Source: Flavobacteriaceae bacterium (GTDB lineage Bacteria > Bacteroidota > Bacteroidia > Flavobacteriales > Flavobacteriaceae). Taken from it: a stretch of DNA of 25,263 nucleotides. Position 1 is the first letter of the stretch. Each line of letters starts with the position of its first letter. Below, in pieces: positions 1 to 7,827 of the stretch. The position numbers and the translations under genes were made by a program. The notes under the pieces were generated by a model that saw nothing but the letters and a program-made list of their open reading frames with translations, did no database searches and was not told the origin of the DNA. The stretch lies in assembly GCA_029247985.1 (NCBI GenBank), contig JAQWKF010000038.1, positions 1 through 25,263 on the forward strand, given 5' to 3'.

Positions 1-579
1 CATCCAGAAGCATGGAACATATTAATGACGGTGTTAGATTCCGGCCAAAGATATTTGAGATTAGATGAACATCAAGATGCACCGACCATTAAGGTAGCAG
101 AAGGAGTTACATTTGTTGCCACTGCAAATATTGGTAATGAATATACCGCAACCAGAGCGATGGATAGAGCATTAGTAGATAGATTTATTATTGTTGAAAT
201 GGAAACATTAGATAAAGAACAAGAGTCAGGATTATTGAAAGATCTTCACCCAGGTGTGACTCAAGAGCAAGCTGATAATATTGCAGAGATAGCATCAATG
301 ACTAGAAAGGAAATAAAAGGTGAGGCTCCTAGAATAACAAATTCAATAAGTACAAGGATAAGTGTTGAGATGGCAGGATTGCTAGAAGATGGATTTGATT
401 TAGCAGAAGCGGCAGAGGTTTGTATTTATCCTTTCTTTGATGAAGATGGAGGAGTAGATAGTGAAAGAACCTTTATGAAGCAAGTAGTTCAAAAGTATTG
501 TGGTAGTACAGAGGATGAAGATATCTTTAATGCAGAAGGTGTTGAAGAAAAAGAAGAATATAAGCAAACCGGTATATAA
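1..579 (+). CDS. AAA+ ATPase, CobS/MoxR-like, C-terminal part (5' end outside the window)
   Basis: The reading frame is open from base 1, so the gene begins to the left of the window; the ATG at 25 is internal. The visible part is the second half of an AAA+ module: a segment following Walker B (PEAWNILMTVLDSG), sensor 1 in VATANIG and an arginine-finger-like region AMDRALVDRF. An acidic C-terminal tail (EEKEEYKQTGI) follows. The order resembles the AAA_5 family (MoxR, CobS and CobS-like phage ATPases), which remodel partner proteins, often a VWA-domain protein. All nine arginines use AGA (8) or AGG (1) and none CGN, unlike the mixed use in clpC further on. This and the adjacent tRNA make a phage or accessory origin plausible. 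Family assignment is fairly sure; the cellular role is unknown. Confidence 0.75.
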   Translation, partial: HPEAWNILMTVLDSGQRYLRLDEHQDAPTIKVAEGVTFVATANIGNEYTATRAMDRALVDRFIIVEMETLDKEQESGLLKDLHPGVTQEQADNIAEIASMTRKEIKGEAPRITNSISTRISVEMAGLLEDGFDLAEAAEVCIYPFFDEDGGVDSERTFMKQVVQKYCGSTEDEDIFNAEGVEEKEEYKQTGI

Positions 580-603
580 CTAATTTGGTGATTAGTATAG
601 GTT

Positions 604-650
604 GGGAGGAAGTACAAAGATCAGGTTAATTCTTGAGCCTCCCTTCCTTT
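604..650 (+). terminator. Possible terminator after the AAA+ gene
   Basis: GGGAGG (604-609) can pair with CCTCCC (638-643), followed by a pyrimidine- and T-rich stretch (644-652). The loop is long (28 nt), so this is a weak candidate. It sits between the stop codon of the AAA+ gene and the tRNA, where a terminator would be expected. Confidence 0.3.
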
Positions 651-657
651 TTAAAAT

Positions 658-731
658 GGTCGAGTAGCTCAGTTGGATAGAGCATCTGCCTTCTAAGCAG
701 ACGGTCCTAGGTTCGAATCCTAGCGCGATCA
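658..731 (+). tRNA. tRNA-Arg (anticodon TCT)
   Basis: A 74-nt cloverleaf: D stem GCTC/GAGC, anticodon stem TCTGC/GCAGA with loop CTTCTAA (anticodon TCT, reads AGA), T stem CTAGG/CCTAG with loop TTCGAAT, discriminator A, and no encoded CCA. The acceptor stem GGTCGAG/CGCGATC is imperfect: G659 faces T729 (wobble) and A663 faces G725 (mismatch). The D, anticodon and T arms are perfect. A terminator follows directly. The decoding identity is secure; whether the tRNA is fully functional is less so, and the weak 5' acceptor strand may mark a recombination junction. Confidence 0.93.
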
Positions 732-759
732 CGAATAAATCAACAAAAAAGTTTAAATT

Positions 760-792
760 AAGCAAGCTCAAATAAAAAGCTTGCTTTTTTTT
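760..792 (+). terminator. Rho-independent terminator of the tRNA-Arg gene
   Basis: Perfect 9-bp stem AAGCAAGCT (760-768) / AGCTTGCTT (778-786), 9-nt loop, and a run of T from 785 to 792. It lies 28 nt after the tRNA. The remaining 793-965 is A/T-rich and shows no convincing gene. Confidence 0.8.
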
Positions 793-965
793 GGTGAAGC
801 TGCCGTTTTTTTAATCGATTTTCAAAGTGGACTACAGACAATTTGAATGTATATATAGCCTTTTTATATCCACAAGGTTTCTGTAATTCTCTGGAAAGAT
901 AGTGTCCTTTAAAAACTAAAAACAACCATTTAGCCACAATAAAGAAAAAAGTACGAGTGAAGCTA

Positions 966-2981
966 CTATTCGGGATAAGAAACTCGCAAGTGATAGCTAC
1001 TGATGAGTTTCTCAACCAATACTTTTTTAATTGTTTCAATCTCACGAAGGGTGATGTCAGCCGCTAAGAATTGTTTCTCATCCATAAGGCGCTCCACAAT
1101 CTTGTCTACAAAGGCATTGATTTTCTCTGCTGTGGGTTCTTTTAAACTTTTTGATGCTGCCTCTACGCCATCTGAAATCATGACAATAGCCGTTTCCTTT
1201 GAAAAGGGCTTTGGGCCAGGATATTGAAATTGTTCAATAGCTACCTCATCGTTATTCTGTTTCGCCTGTTGATAAAAATAAAGCACGGTTGTTGTGCCGT
1301 GGTGCGTGCGTATAAAATCAACTACTCTATCTGGAAGCTTGGCCTTTCTTGCAAGTGTAATCCCATGCAACACATGCTCAATGATAATTTTAGCACTTAC
1401 TTCAGAAGAAAGATCATCATGTGGACTATATGAAGCTTGGTTTTCACTAAAGAAAACTGGATTTTTCATTTTTCCAATATCGTGATACAAGGCACCTACC
1501 CTTGTGAGTAATGTATTGGCATCAATAGCATTGGCAGCAGCTTCAGCTATATTGGCTACTTGCAAAGAATGTTGAAATGTCCCTGGGGCTTTATCAGCCA
1601 GTTCACGGAGGAGTTTACTGTTCGTGTCTGAGAGCTCCAGTAGTGAAGCATCGGATACCAAGCCAAATACCTTTTCAAAAATATAAATAAGCGGTTGTAC
1701 AAATAAAATGGCTAAACCATTCACTACGAAAAGCAGCAACACATCATATGACAGCTGGTTCAGATTCCCGTCATGAATTAGGGTAAAGGCAATGTAAGAA
1801 ACAACATATAAACCAACTATGAGTCCAACTGAAATAAACAGTTTTGCGCGTCGGTATAGGTCATTTACAGTAAGTGATGCTAAAATACCAGCCATCATCT
1901 GTAAAAACATAAATTCAAAGCTATTAGGAACTAAGAAAGCAAGTAGAAAAAGAGCAATCATCAAAGAAAAAAGCGCAATACGGGTGTCAAAGAAAGTGCG
2001 CAAAAGCAGAGGCAGCATACATATAGGCACCGCGTAAACATATAACGGATTTACATCCACAACAGTTTTGGTCAGTAAAACCATCAATAATATATTAACG
2101 CACAAAAAGGTAATACGCTTGTTATTTTCAAAGACCAAGGGTCGTGTGCGCCACAAGAACACAAAAAGAAGTAATACAGGAATACTAACCAATGATGTAT
2201 AGCCTAAAATAATCCAAGCTGTATTAGACTGAGTCCAAGTTTGAGACTCATATTCAAGCTGAAGAGACTGCAAGATTTTTAATTTCTCCCCTTCAACAAC
2301 CTCACCTTTTGCTATGATTCGGGTTCCTTTGGTAACCAATCCACGAATGGGCACTATTCCTGCAAGAGCTTCCGAACGAAATTGAGCAGTCAAGGGTTCG
2401 TCATAGGAAACATTGGGTGTTATCAAAGAAAGCAAATATTGCTTGCTAGCATCAGATAAAATACCCATTCCTGATTCACTCAATTGATTTTCTAATTCAT
2501 TTTTAACATCTATATCGGCATATAAATCGGAAAGTTTAATCGCCTTTTTTCTCGTATTGTTTACCAATGCAACCTCTTCTTCAAATAGGGTTTCAGAAAA
2601 CGATACTACACCAATAGCATACATGGCTTCGATTGTAGTGCGCCAATTGACAAAAAGAGCATTTGATGCTTCGCTGGCAGGTAGCGCAGCGACGTATTGG
2701 TCAAAGGCATCAAAAACGGCTGGCAAAACTTCTTGATCTACTGAAAAATAACGTGGAATATTTGCTTTTAAACGTGTCCGCTCATCTTCTAACTCATCTT
2801 GTGTTTTCTGAATAGGAAAATCATAGGGTGCCAAAAGGGTTTCATATTGCCAAGGTTTGCCTGCTTGTATTTCATATTGGAAACTTCCCGCCCTTGGAAG
2901 GAGGTAAACTACCACACCTACCACAAACAAAAAAAGCAGTATTTTATAGAGTGTAGCTTGAAATCTATAAAAGAGCGACAT
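966..2981 (-). CDS. 7TM receptor-type HD phosphodiesterase (YqfF/PgpH family)
   Basis: A 671-residue membrane protein with the architecture of the 7TMR-HD family, whose characterised member PgpH hydrolyses cyclic di-AMP. Residues about 10-30 form a membrane anchor. An extracytoplasmic region (about 35-245) begins with the typical YDFPIQKTQDELEDER stretch. A block of several hydrophobic segments follows (about 255-430), then a cytoplasmic HD domain. Metal-binding signatures are visible: FQHSLQVANIAEAA supplies a ligand His, the HD pair lies in LYHDIGKMKNP near residue 500, and IRTHHGTT is further on. Length fits Bacteroidota homologues. The gene diverges from the NlpC/P60-like gene across 76 bp. 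Cyclic di-AMP as substrate is inferred from the family; no cyclase gene is in view. Confidence 0.88.
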   Translation of the reverse strand: MSLFYRFQATLYKILLFLFVVGVVVYLLPRAGSFQYEIQAGKPWQYETLLAPYDFPIQKTQDELEDERTRLKANIPRYFSVDQEVLPAVFDAFDQYVAALPASEASNALFVNWRTTIEAMYAIGVVSFSETLFEEEVALVNNTRKKAIKLSDLYADIDVKNELENQLSESGMGILSDASKQYLLSLITPNVSYDEPLTAQFRSEALAGIVPIRGLVTKGTRIIAKGEVVEGEKLKILQSLQLEYESQTWTQSNTAWIILGYTSLVSIPVLLLFVFLWRTRPLVFENNKRITFLCVNILLMVLLTKTVVDVNPLYVYAVPICMLPLLLRTFFDTRIALFSLMIALFLLAFLVPNSFEFMFLQMMAGILASLTVNDLYRRAKLFISVGLIVGLYVVSYIAFTLIHDGNLNQLSYDVLLLFVVNGLAILFVQPLIYIFEKVFGLVSDASLLELSDTNSKLLRELADKAPGTFQHSLQVANIAEAAANAIDANTLLTRVGALYHDIGKMKNPVFFSENQASYSPHDDLSSEVSAKIIIEHVLHGITLARKAKLPDRVVDFIRTHHGTTTVLYFYQQAKQNNDEVAIEQFQYPGPKPFSKETAIVMISDGVEAASKSLKEPTAEKINAFVDKIVERLMDEKQFLAADITLREIETIKKVLVEKLISSYHLRVSYPE

Positions 2982-2995
2982 AAAAAAGATTTAAA

Positions 2996-3003
2996 CAAAA
3001 ATA
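2996..3003 (-). promoter_or_regulatory. -7 box of the HD phosphodiesterase gene
   Basis: On the minus strand this reads TATTTTTG, an exact match to the Bacteroidota -7 consensus TAnnTTTG, 14 nt before the ATG. No clear -33 TTG is found at the usual distance, so the call rests on the -7 box and its position. Confidence 0.4.
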
Positions 3004-3044
3004 CCACTTTTCAACAGACAGCAGCACCGTCTTCATTTTATCTT

Positions 3045-3052
3045 TATTTTTG
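3045..3052 (+). promoter_or_regulatory. -7 box of the NlpC/P60-like gene, next to the start codon
   Basis: TATTTTTG matches TAnnTTTG exactly and ends only 5 nt before the ATG at 3058. If used, transcription would begin at or within a few bases of the start codon, giving a leaderless or nearly leaderless mRNA. No good -33 box is visible. Confidence 0.4.
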
Positions 3053-3057
3053 AAGCT

Positions 3058-3804
3058 ATGACGTATGGCATTTGTGGGTTAAGTTTAGTTCCGCTTCGGG
3101 AAGCTGCTCAATTTGATGCACCGCTAGTAAGTGAGGTGCTATATGGTGAGTTATTTGAAGTAACTGAAACCAAAAAAAAATGGAGCAACATCAAGCTTGC
3201 AGACGGTGCTGTGGGGTGGATTGACAATGCACAATTTACCAATCTAACGAATGAAGAATTTGCCAAACTATCCAAGCAAGAACCCAAAACAGCTATTGAT
3301 CTGGTCGAGTTTATTCTAAAAGACGACGATATATTATTCCCCATTTCAATTGGAAGCACCATACAGAACTGCGGTTTTTTAGGTCATCGTTTTGAGGGAG
3401 AGACCTCAGGCGACTCTGTTAAAAAGAAAAACATTCCCCAAACTGCCTTTACATTTCTAAATACACCCTATAGAAAAGGAGGTAAATCTCCCTTTGGCAT
3501 TGATGAAGCAGGTTTTACGCAAATCGTTTACAAACTTTGCGGACTACTGCTGCCTAGAACAGCAGCAGAACAGTCAACACTTGGGCAGGTACTCAGTTTT
3601 ATAGAAGAATCTGAACCTGGTGATTTGGCTTTTTTTGATGACGAAGAGGGGCGTATTATCCATGTTGGAATTGTGCTTGAGAATAACTACATCATTCATG
3701 CAGCTGGACAAGTTCGAGTTGATCGCCTAGATCAAACAGGCATCTTCAATGTTGAAAAGAATACACATACCCACCAACTAAGGCTTATCAAATCCATTGT
3801 ATAA
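3058..3804 (+). CDS. SH3-NlpC/P60 (C40) domain protein with catalytic Cys replaced by Glu
   Basis: A 248-residue protein with an N-terminal bacterial SH3-like domain (about residues 8-65, ending in GWIDNAQF) and a C-terminal NlpC/P60 domain (about 125-245). Active members are papain-like peptidases that cut peptidoglycan stem peptides, with the nucleophile in a DCSGF motif. Here the motif reads SPFGIDEAGFTQ, so Glu150-Ala151 stands where Cys-Ser is expected. The GAA codon at 3505-3507 is unambiguous. The usual Trp-Gly-Gly before it is Lys-Gly-Gly (YRKGGKSPFG). The general-base His region (IIHVGIV, His202) and the third polar position (IIHAAG, His214) are kept. No signal peptide is seen, which is common in the intracellular YkfC-like Bacteroidota group. 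It may be a binding or regulatory pseudoenzyme. A strong terminator follows. Confidence 0.85.
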   Translation: MTYGICGLSLVPLREAAQFDAPLVSEVLYGELFEVTETKKKWSNIKLADGAVGWIDNAQFTNLTNEEFAKLSKQEPKTAIDLVEFILKDDDILFPISIGSTIQNCGFLGHRFEGETSGDSVKKKNIPQTAFTFLNTPYRKGGKSPFGIDEAGFTQIVYKLCGLLLPRTAAEQSTLGQVLSFIEESEPGDLAFFDDEEGRIIHVGIVLENNYIIHAAGQVRVDRLDQTGIFNVEKNTHTHQLRLIKSIV

Positions 3805-3837
3805 AAAAACCCCGCCTGAGCGAGGTTTATTTTTTCT
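3805..3837. terminator. Bidirectional terminator between convergent genes
   Basis: Stem AACCCCGC (3808-3815) / GCGAGGTT (3820-3827) with one C-A mismatch and a CTGA loop, flanked by an A-run on the left and a T-rich run on the right. It sits between the stop codons of the convergent NlpC/P60-like gene and the TPR gene and can serve both. Confidence 0.75.
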
Positions 3838-3847
3838 TAATATAAGC

Positions 3848-5101
3848 TTAGAGATTATCCAATATATCTCTGTACTTTTTGAAATTTGCTGTATCTCCAA
3901 TGGTACCAAAAATATTTTTCAGGGTAGTCAATGCGTCGGTATTTTTGGGGTTAATAGAAACCAGTGTTTCCAAATAGGGTACAGCTTCTAAGAAAAGACC
4001 TTCTCGCTTTTGCTTTAGGGCGTCGTATTTTCTGTTTTCAGCAGCTGAATTTCCCAATGCATTCATCTGATCTACAATATCCGCCTCTCCTTCTAAAATT
4101 ACTGATGCCAGATTAAGGTAAGTAGGCTCATAGGCAGGGTCCAACTCAATTGCCTTTTTATAATAGGAAATTGCTGCATCGCGTTTGCCTTTATTACCAT
4201 TCACAACTCCTAAATTGTAGTACAAAACTGCATTATTCGGATCCTGTGCTATGGCTTCTTCCATAAGCGAAGCAAATCGAGCCTCGTCTCCAATTTTATT
4301 ATATAAATCTGCCTCTGTCAAAATCAAACTAACATCCTTAGGAGCTATTGCACGAGCATCTTTTACAGCTTGCATGGCCGCTTCATTATCGCCCTTTTGC
4401 ACATAGATTAAAGCAATGTTCTTAACAATTTCTGGGCGTCTAGAAGGGGATAAATCTTCTCGTAAATCCTTAAAATCTTTAGATTTCTTGTAAATCTCGA
4501 ATGTAGCTGCATCAGGCACTTCTACCTCATTTCCAGAAGAAACTTCGGTAGCGTAATAGACTTTATTTCGCCCCTCATAATTGAGGTCCTTGAGTTTTGT
4601 GTAATAAGCTAAAGAGGTGTCATAATCTCCTGAATTAACAGCGCTAGAAGCAGCAAAATATAAATAGTCTGTGTTATTTTCAGGATCTATCTCGTATGCC
4701 GTATGCAATAACTTTGAGGCAGCTAAATATTTGTTTTTGCTATTCAAATCAACCGCTTCGTTAATTAAGTCATTTGTTAAGCTTGGAACGTTGATTTCCA
4801 CAAGGGAAGTATACTTTTTGAGATTAGCGCTTTTTTCTATAGCTGTGGTTTTATCAAAAGCAGCAATAGCTTCATCAAAAGCTTTGGCTTTCTGCTTTGA
4901 AATTCCAAGCAAATAATAATAGTGTGAACTGTATTTTGCCTCTGCATTATCAATCAGGGGTTTCATTTCATCTAAGGCGATAAGTGCCTTTTCGTACAGG
5001 CTTGCGTCAACAAGCTTTTGTGCAGCTTTAAGCTCCTTTTTTTGTGCCATAGCCGAAAAAGAAATTAAGGCAGCTAAAAGCACCTGGAAATAAAATTTCA
5101 T
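3848..5101 (-). CDS. Secreted tetratricopeptide repeat protein
   Basis: 417 residues starting with a Sec signal peptide (MKFYFQVLLAALISFSAMA, cleavage before or near QKKEL), so the mature protein is periplasmic. The rest is helical TPR units. Recognisable repeats include DYDTSLAYYTKLKDLNYEG, and NNAVLYYNLGVVNGNKGKRD followed by AAISYYKKAIELDPAYEP, a near-perfect TPR. Another is near the C-terminus (EAVPYLETLVSINPKNTDA). TPR proteins are scaffolds for protein partners; the partner is not evident. The gene begins 10 bp after the gyrA stop codon on the same strand, so it is probably co-transcribed with gyrA. That linkage looks like Bacteroidota gene order rather than functional coupling. Confidence 0.85.
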   Translation of the reverse strand: MKFYFQVLLAALISFSAMAQKKELKAAQKLVDASLYEKALIALDEMKPLIDNAEAKYSSHYYYLLGISKQKAKAFDEAIAAFDKTTAIEKSANLKKYTSLVEINVPSLTNDLINEAVDLNSKNKYLAASKLLHTAYEIDPENNTDYLYFAASSAVNSGDYDTSLAYYTKLKDLNYEGRNKVYYATEVSSGNEVEVPDAATFEIYKKSKDFKDLREDLSPSRRPEIVKNIALIYVQKGDNEAAMQAVKDARAIAPKDVSLILTEADLYNKIGDEARFASLMEEAIAQDPNNAVLYYNLGVVNGNKGKRDAAISYYKKAIELDPAYEPTYLNLASVILEGEADIVDQMNALGNSAAENRKYDALKQKREGLFLEAVPYLETLVSINPKNTDALTTLKNIFGTIGDTANFKKYRDILDNL

Positions 5102-5111
5102 ATTAAGTAAT

Positions 5112-7610
5112 TTATGAATTATCGTTATCTTCTAAGGTTACATCAATGTCATCTACATCTTGAATCTCATCATCGTCATTCATCACCTTGGCAACCGCAG
5201 CAATTGAATCGTCGTCTTTGATATTTATAAGACGAACACCTTGTGTCGCACGCCCCATAACACGAAGAGTATCTACACCCAATCGTATAGCAATGCCTGA
5301 ACGGTTGATAATCATCAAATCATCTCCATCATTAACGTTTTTAATCGCTACCAAATTACCTGTTTTTTCTGTTACAGAAAGAGTCTTTACCCCTTTTCCG
5401 CCACGGTTGGTTATGCGATAGTCGTCCAAATTAGAGCGTTTTCCATAGCCATGCTCGGAAACAACCAAAATGTCAGAGTCTAAATCATTTACAGTAACCA
5501 TGCCAATAACTTCATCGTGCGCATCCTTAAGCGAAATTCCTCTTACTCCGGATGCATTTCTTCCCATTGGACGAGTCTTGCTTTCTTCAAAACGAATGGC
5601 CTTACCAGACTTAACCGCTAAAACAACTTGCGAAAGCCCAGTAGTGAGTTTGGCTTCGAGTAATTCGTCTCCTTCACGAACCGTAATCGCATTTATGCCA
5701 TTAGTTCTTGGTCTTGAATACTGCTCAAGAGATGTTTTTTTAACTTGTCCTTTTTTAGTAGCCATTACAACAAACATACTGTTTATGTAATCCTCATTTT
5801 TCAAGTCTTGCGTGCAGATAAAGGCTTTAACCTTGTCATCTTGCTCAATATTGATGAGGTTTTGAATGGCTCGTCCTTTGGCTGTCTTACTTCCTTCTGG
5901 AATTTCAAATACTCGCAACCAAAAACATTTTCCTTTTTGTGTAAAGAACAACATATATTGGTGGTTGGTACCAACAAATAAGTGCTCAAGAAAGTCCTCG
6001 TTTCGGGTAGTAGAGGCTTTCTGCCCTACTCCACCTCTGTTTTGTGTACGGTATTCTGCAAGCGGTGTTCTCTTGATATAGCCTGCATGAGAAATAGTGA
6101 TCACCACTTTTTCATCTGGAATCATATCTTCAACACGGAAGTTTCCACCTGCATACTCAATAGTAGATCGACGTTCGTCACCGTATTTGTCCTTGACTTC
6201 ATGGAGTTCTGTTTTGATGATGTCCATGCGTCGATCTTTTTTATCTAAGATATCCTTTAGATCTGCAATGGTTTTCATCAACTCGTCAAACTCGCTGCGC
6301 AATTTATCCTGCTCTAAACCTGTAAGCTGACGCAAACGCATTTCAACAATGGCCTTTGCTTGTATTTCTGTTAATTCAAAAGTATCAATCAACTTTTTAC
6401 GAGCTTCGTCTGCATTTGCAGAGGCTTTGATCAAAGCAATAACCTCATCTATATTATCGGAGGCAATGATAAGTCCTTTTAAAATATGCGCACGCTCTTC
6501 TGCTTTTCGCAGCTCGTATTGGGTGCGACGCACTACAACCTCGTGACGATGCTCCACAAAATGATGAATCATATCCTTGAGGTTTAACATTTGTGGCCTG
6601 CCCTTGACTAGTGCAATATTGTTGACACTAAAAGAGGATTGTAAAGCTGTGTACTTATACAGCATATTAAGCACGATGTTTGGAATTGCATCTCGCTTTA
6701 AAACGTAAACAATGCGCATTCCCTTGCGATCAGACTCATCGCGAATATTAGAAATCCCTTCAATTTTTTTGTCGTTTACCATCTCGGCCGTTTTCCGAAT
6801 CATGTCAGCTTTATTGACTTGATATGGAATTTCGGTAACGATAATACATTCACGACCATTCACTTCTTCAATTTCAGCTTTTCCACGAACGACTACACGA
6901 CCTCTACCAGTGTGGAAGGCTTCTTTCACACCTTCATATCCATAAATAACACCACCTGTAGGAAAGTCTGGTGCTTTGATGTGCTCCATCAAACCATCGA
7001 TGTCAATCTCTGGGGTGTCGATGTATGCAATCGTACCATTGATAACCTCTGTGAGGTTGTGAGGGGGCATATTGGTTGCCATGCCCACAGCAATACCAGA
7101 GGCACCGTTGATGAGTAAATTAGGAACCCTGGTGGGCATTACAGTAGGTTCTTTTAAGGTGTCGTCAAAATTCAACTGATGATCAACGGTATCTTTATCG
7201 ATATCGGCCATCATGTCTTCTGAAATTTTTTGTAGGCGTGCCTCAGTATAACGCATGGCTGCAGGGCTGTCGCCATCAACAGATCCAAAGTTTCCTTGTC
7301 CATCAACCATCATGTAGCGCAAACTCCAAGACTGAGCCATACGTACCATGGTATCATAAACCGATGTATCTCCGTGAGGGTGGTATTTACCAAGAACTTC
7401 CCCAACGATACGGGCAGACTTTTTATAGGATGAGTTTGCTCTGACTCCTAATTCATGCATACCAAAGAGTACGCGGCGGTGCACAGGCTTAAGTCCATCG
7501 CGAACATCTGGCAGTGCACGTGACACAATGACCGACATAGAATAGTCGATGTAAGCCGACTTCATTTCGTCTTCAATGTTGATTGGAATCAATTTATCTT
7601 CAGTAGCCAT
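5112..7610 (-). CDS. gyrA: DNA gyrase subunit A
   Basis: An 832-residue gyrase A subunit, the DNA breakage-reunion part of the topoisomerase that introduces negative supercoils with GyrB. The winged-helix region holds the quinolone-contact segment HPHGDTSVYDTMVRMAQ (residues 77-93) and the catalytic tyrosine Tyr121 in AAMRYTEARL. Thr82 occupies the position of E. coli Ser83 and Asp86 that of Asp87. The C-terminal DNA-wrapping beta-propeller contains a GyrA-box-like QNRGGVG and a repeat of the same kind, TNRGGKG. The protein ends in an acidic tail (DDDEIQDVDDIDVTLEDNDNS region). The start ATG at 7610 gives the conserved N-terminus IPINIEDEMKSAYIDYSM. clpC diverges upstream and the TPR gene follows downstream. 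Confidence 0.98.
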   Translation of the reverse strand: MATEDKLIPINIEDEMKSAYIDYSMSVIVSRALPDVRDGLKPVHRRVLFGMHELGVRANSSYKKSARIVGEVLGKYHPHGDTSVYDTMVRMAQSWSLRYMMVDGQGNFGSVDGDSPAAMRYTEARLQKISEDMMADIDKDTVDHQLNFDDTLKEPTVMPTRVPNLLINGASGIAVGMATNMPPHNLTEVINGTIAYIDTPEIDIDGLMEHIKAPDFPTGGVIYGYEGVKEAFHTGRGRVVVRGKAEIEEVNGRECIIVTEIPYQVNKADMIRKTAEMVNDKKIEGISNIRDESDRKGMRIVYVLKRDAIPNIVLNMLYKYTALQSSFSVNNIALVKGRPQMLNLKDMIHHFVEHRHEVVVRRTQYELRKAEERAHILKGLIIASDNIDEVIALIKASANADEARKKLIDTFELTEIQAKAIVEMRLRQLTGLEQDKLRSEFDELMKTIADLKDILDKKDRRMDIIKTELHEVKDKYGDERRSTIEYAGGNFRVEDMIPDEKVVITISHAGYIKRTPLAEYRTQNRGGVGQKASTTRNEDFLEHLFVGTNHQYMLFFTQKGKCFWLRVFEIPEGSKTAKGRAIQNLINIEQDDKVKAFICTQDLKNEDYINSMFVVMATKKGQVKKTSLEQYSRPRTNGINAITVREGDELLEAKLTTGLSQVVLAVKSGKAIRFEESKTRPMGRNASGVRGISLKDAHDEVIGMVTVNDLDSDILVVSEHGYGKRSNLDDYRITNRGGKGVKTLSVTEKTGNLVAIKNVNDGDDLMIINRSGIAIRLGVDTLRVMGRATQGVRLINIKDDDSIAAVAKVMNDDDEIQDVDDIDVTLEDNDNS

Positions 7611-7651
7611 TAGGTTTTCAATTTAATGTTATGACATAATTGCTAAAATAC

Positions 7652-7670
7652 ATATTCATCGAATGAATAT
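7652..7670. promoter_or_regulatory. Perfect 19-bp palindrome upstream of gyrA
   Basis: ATATTCAT (7652-7659) and ATGAATAT (7663-7670) are perfect inverted copies around CGA. The site is 41 nt upstream of the gyrA ATG, probably inside its leader, and could be an operator or a small hairpin. No regulator is known to me for this sequence. Confidence 0.4.
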
Positions 7671-7742
7671 TTACTAATTTGAGGCCTATTTTCTTATAAT
7701 TTATTAACAAACTACATTTGAAACAATTGCGAAAATTTTTAC

Positions 7743-7775
7743 CAAATTTATTTGTAATTCAACAAATTTTTTTGT
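7743..7775. repeat. Two near-identical palindromic boxes in the gyrA-clpC intergenic region
   Basis: CAAATTTATTTGT (7743-7755) and CAAATTTTTTTGT (7763-7775) agree at 12 of 13 positions and start exactly 20 bp apart, about two helical turns. The first is a palindrome (CAAAT-TT-ATTTG). A tandem protein-binding site between the two divergent genes is possible, but the region is very A/T-rich. Confidence 0.35.
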
Positions 7776-7827
7776 CTATTCGTTATGAGTCTGGTTCGAT
7801 TTTTGGACTAAATATTTAAAAAAAGCT

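Noticed and set aside
758..1045. Minus-strand open frame of 95 codons downstream of the tRNA
   Set aside because: It runs through the tRNA terminator and into the 3' end of the HD phosphodiesterase gene in another frame, with no recognisable domain or start signal.
7353..7370. Thr at the GyrA position equivalent to E. coli Ser83 as a quinolone-resistance mutation
   Set aside because: Thr is a natural wild-type residue at this place in several bacteria, and Asp at the second hotspot is kept, so resistance cannot be inferred.
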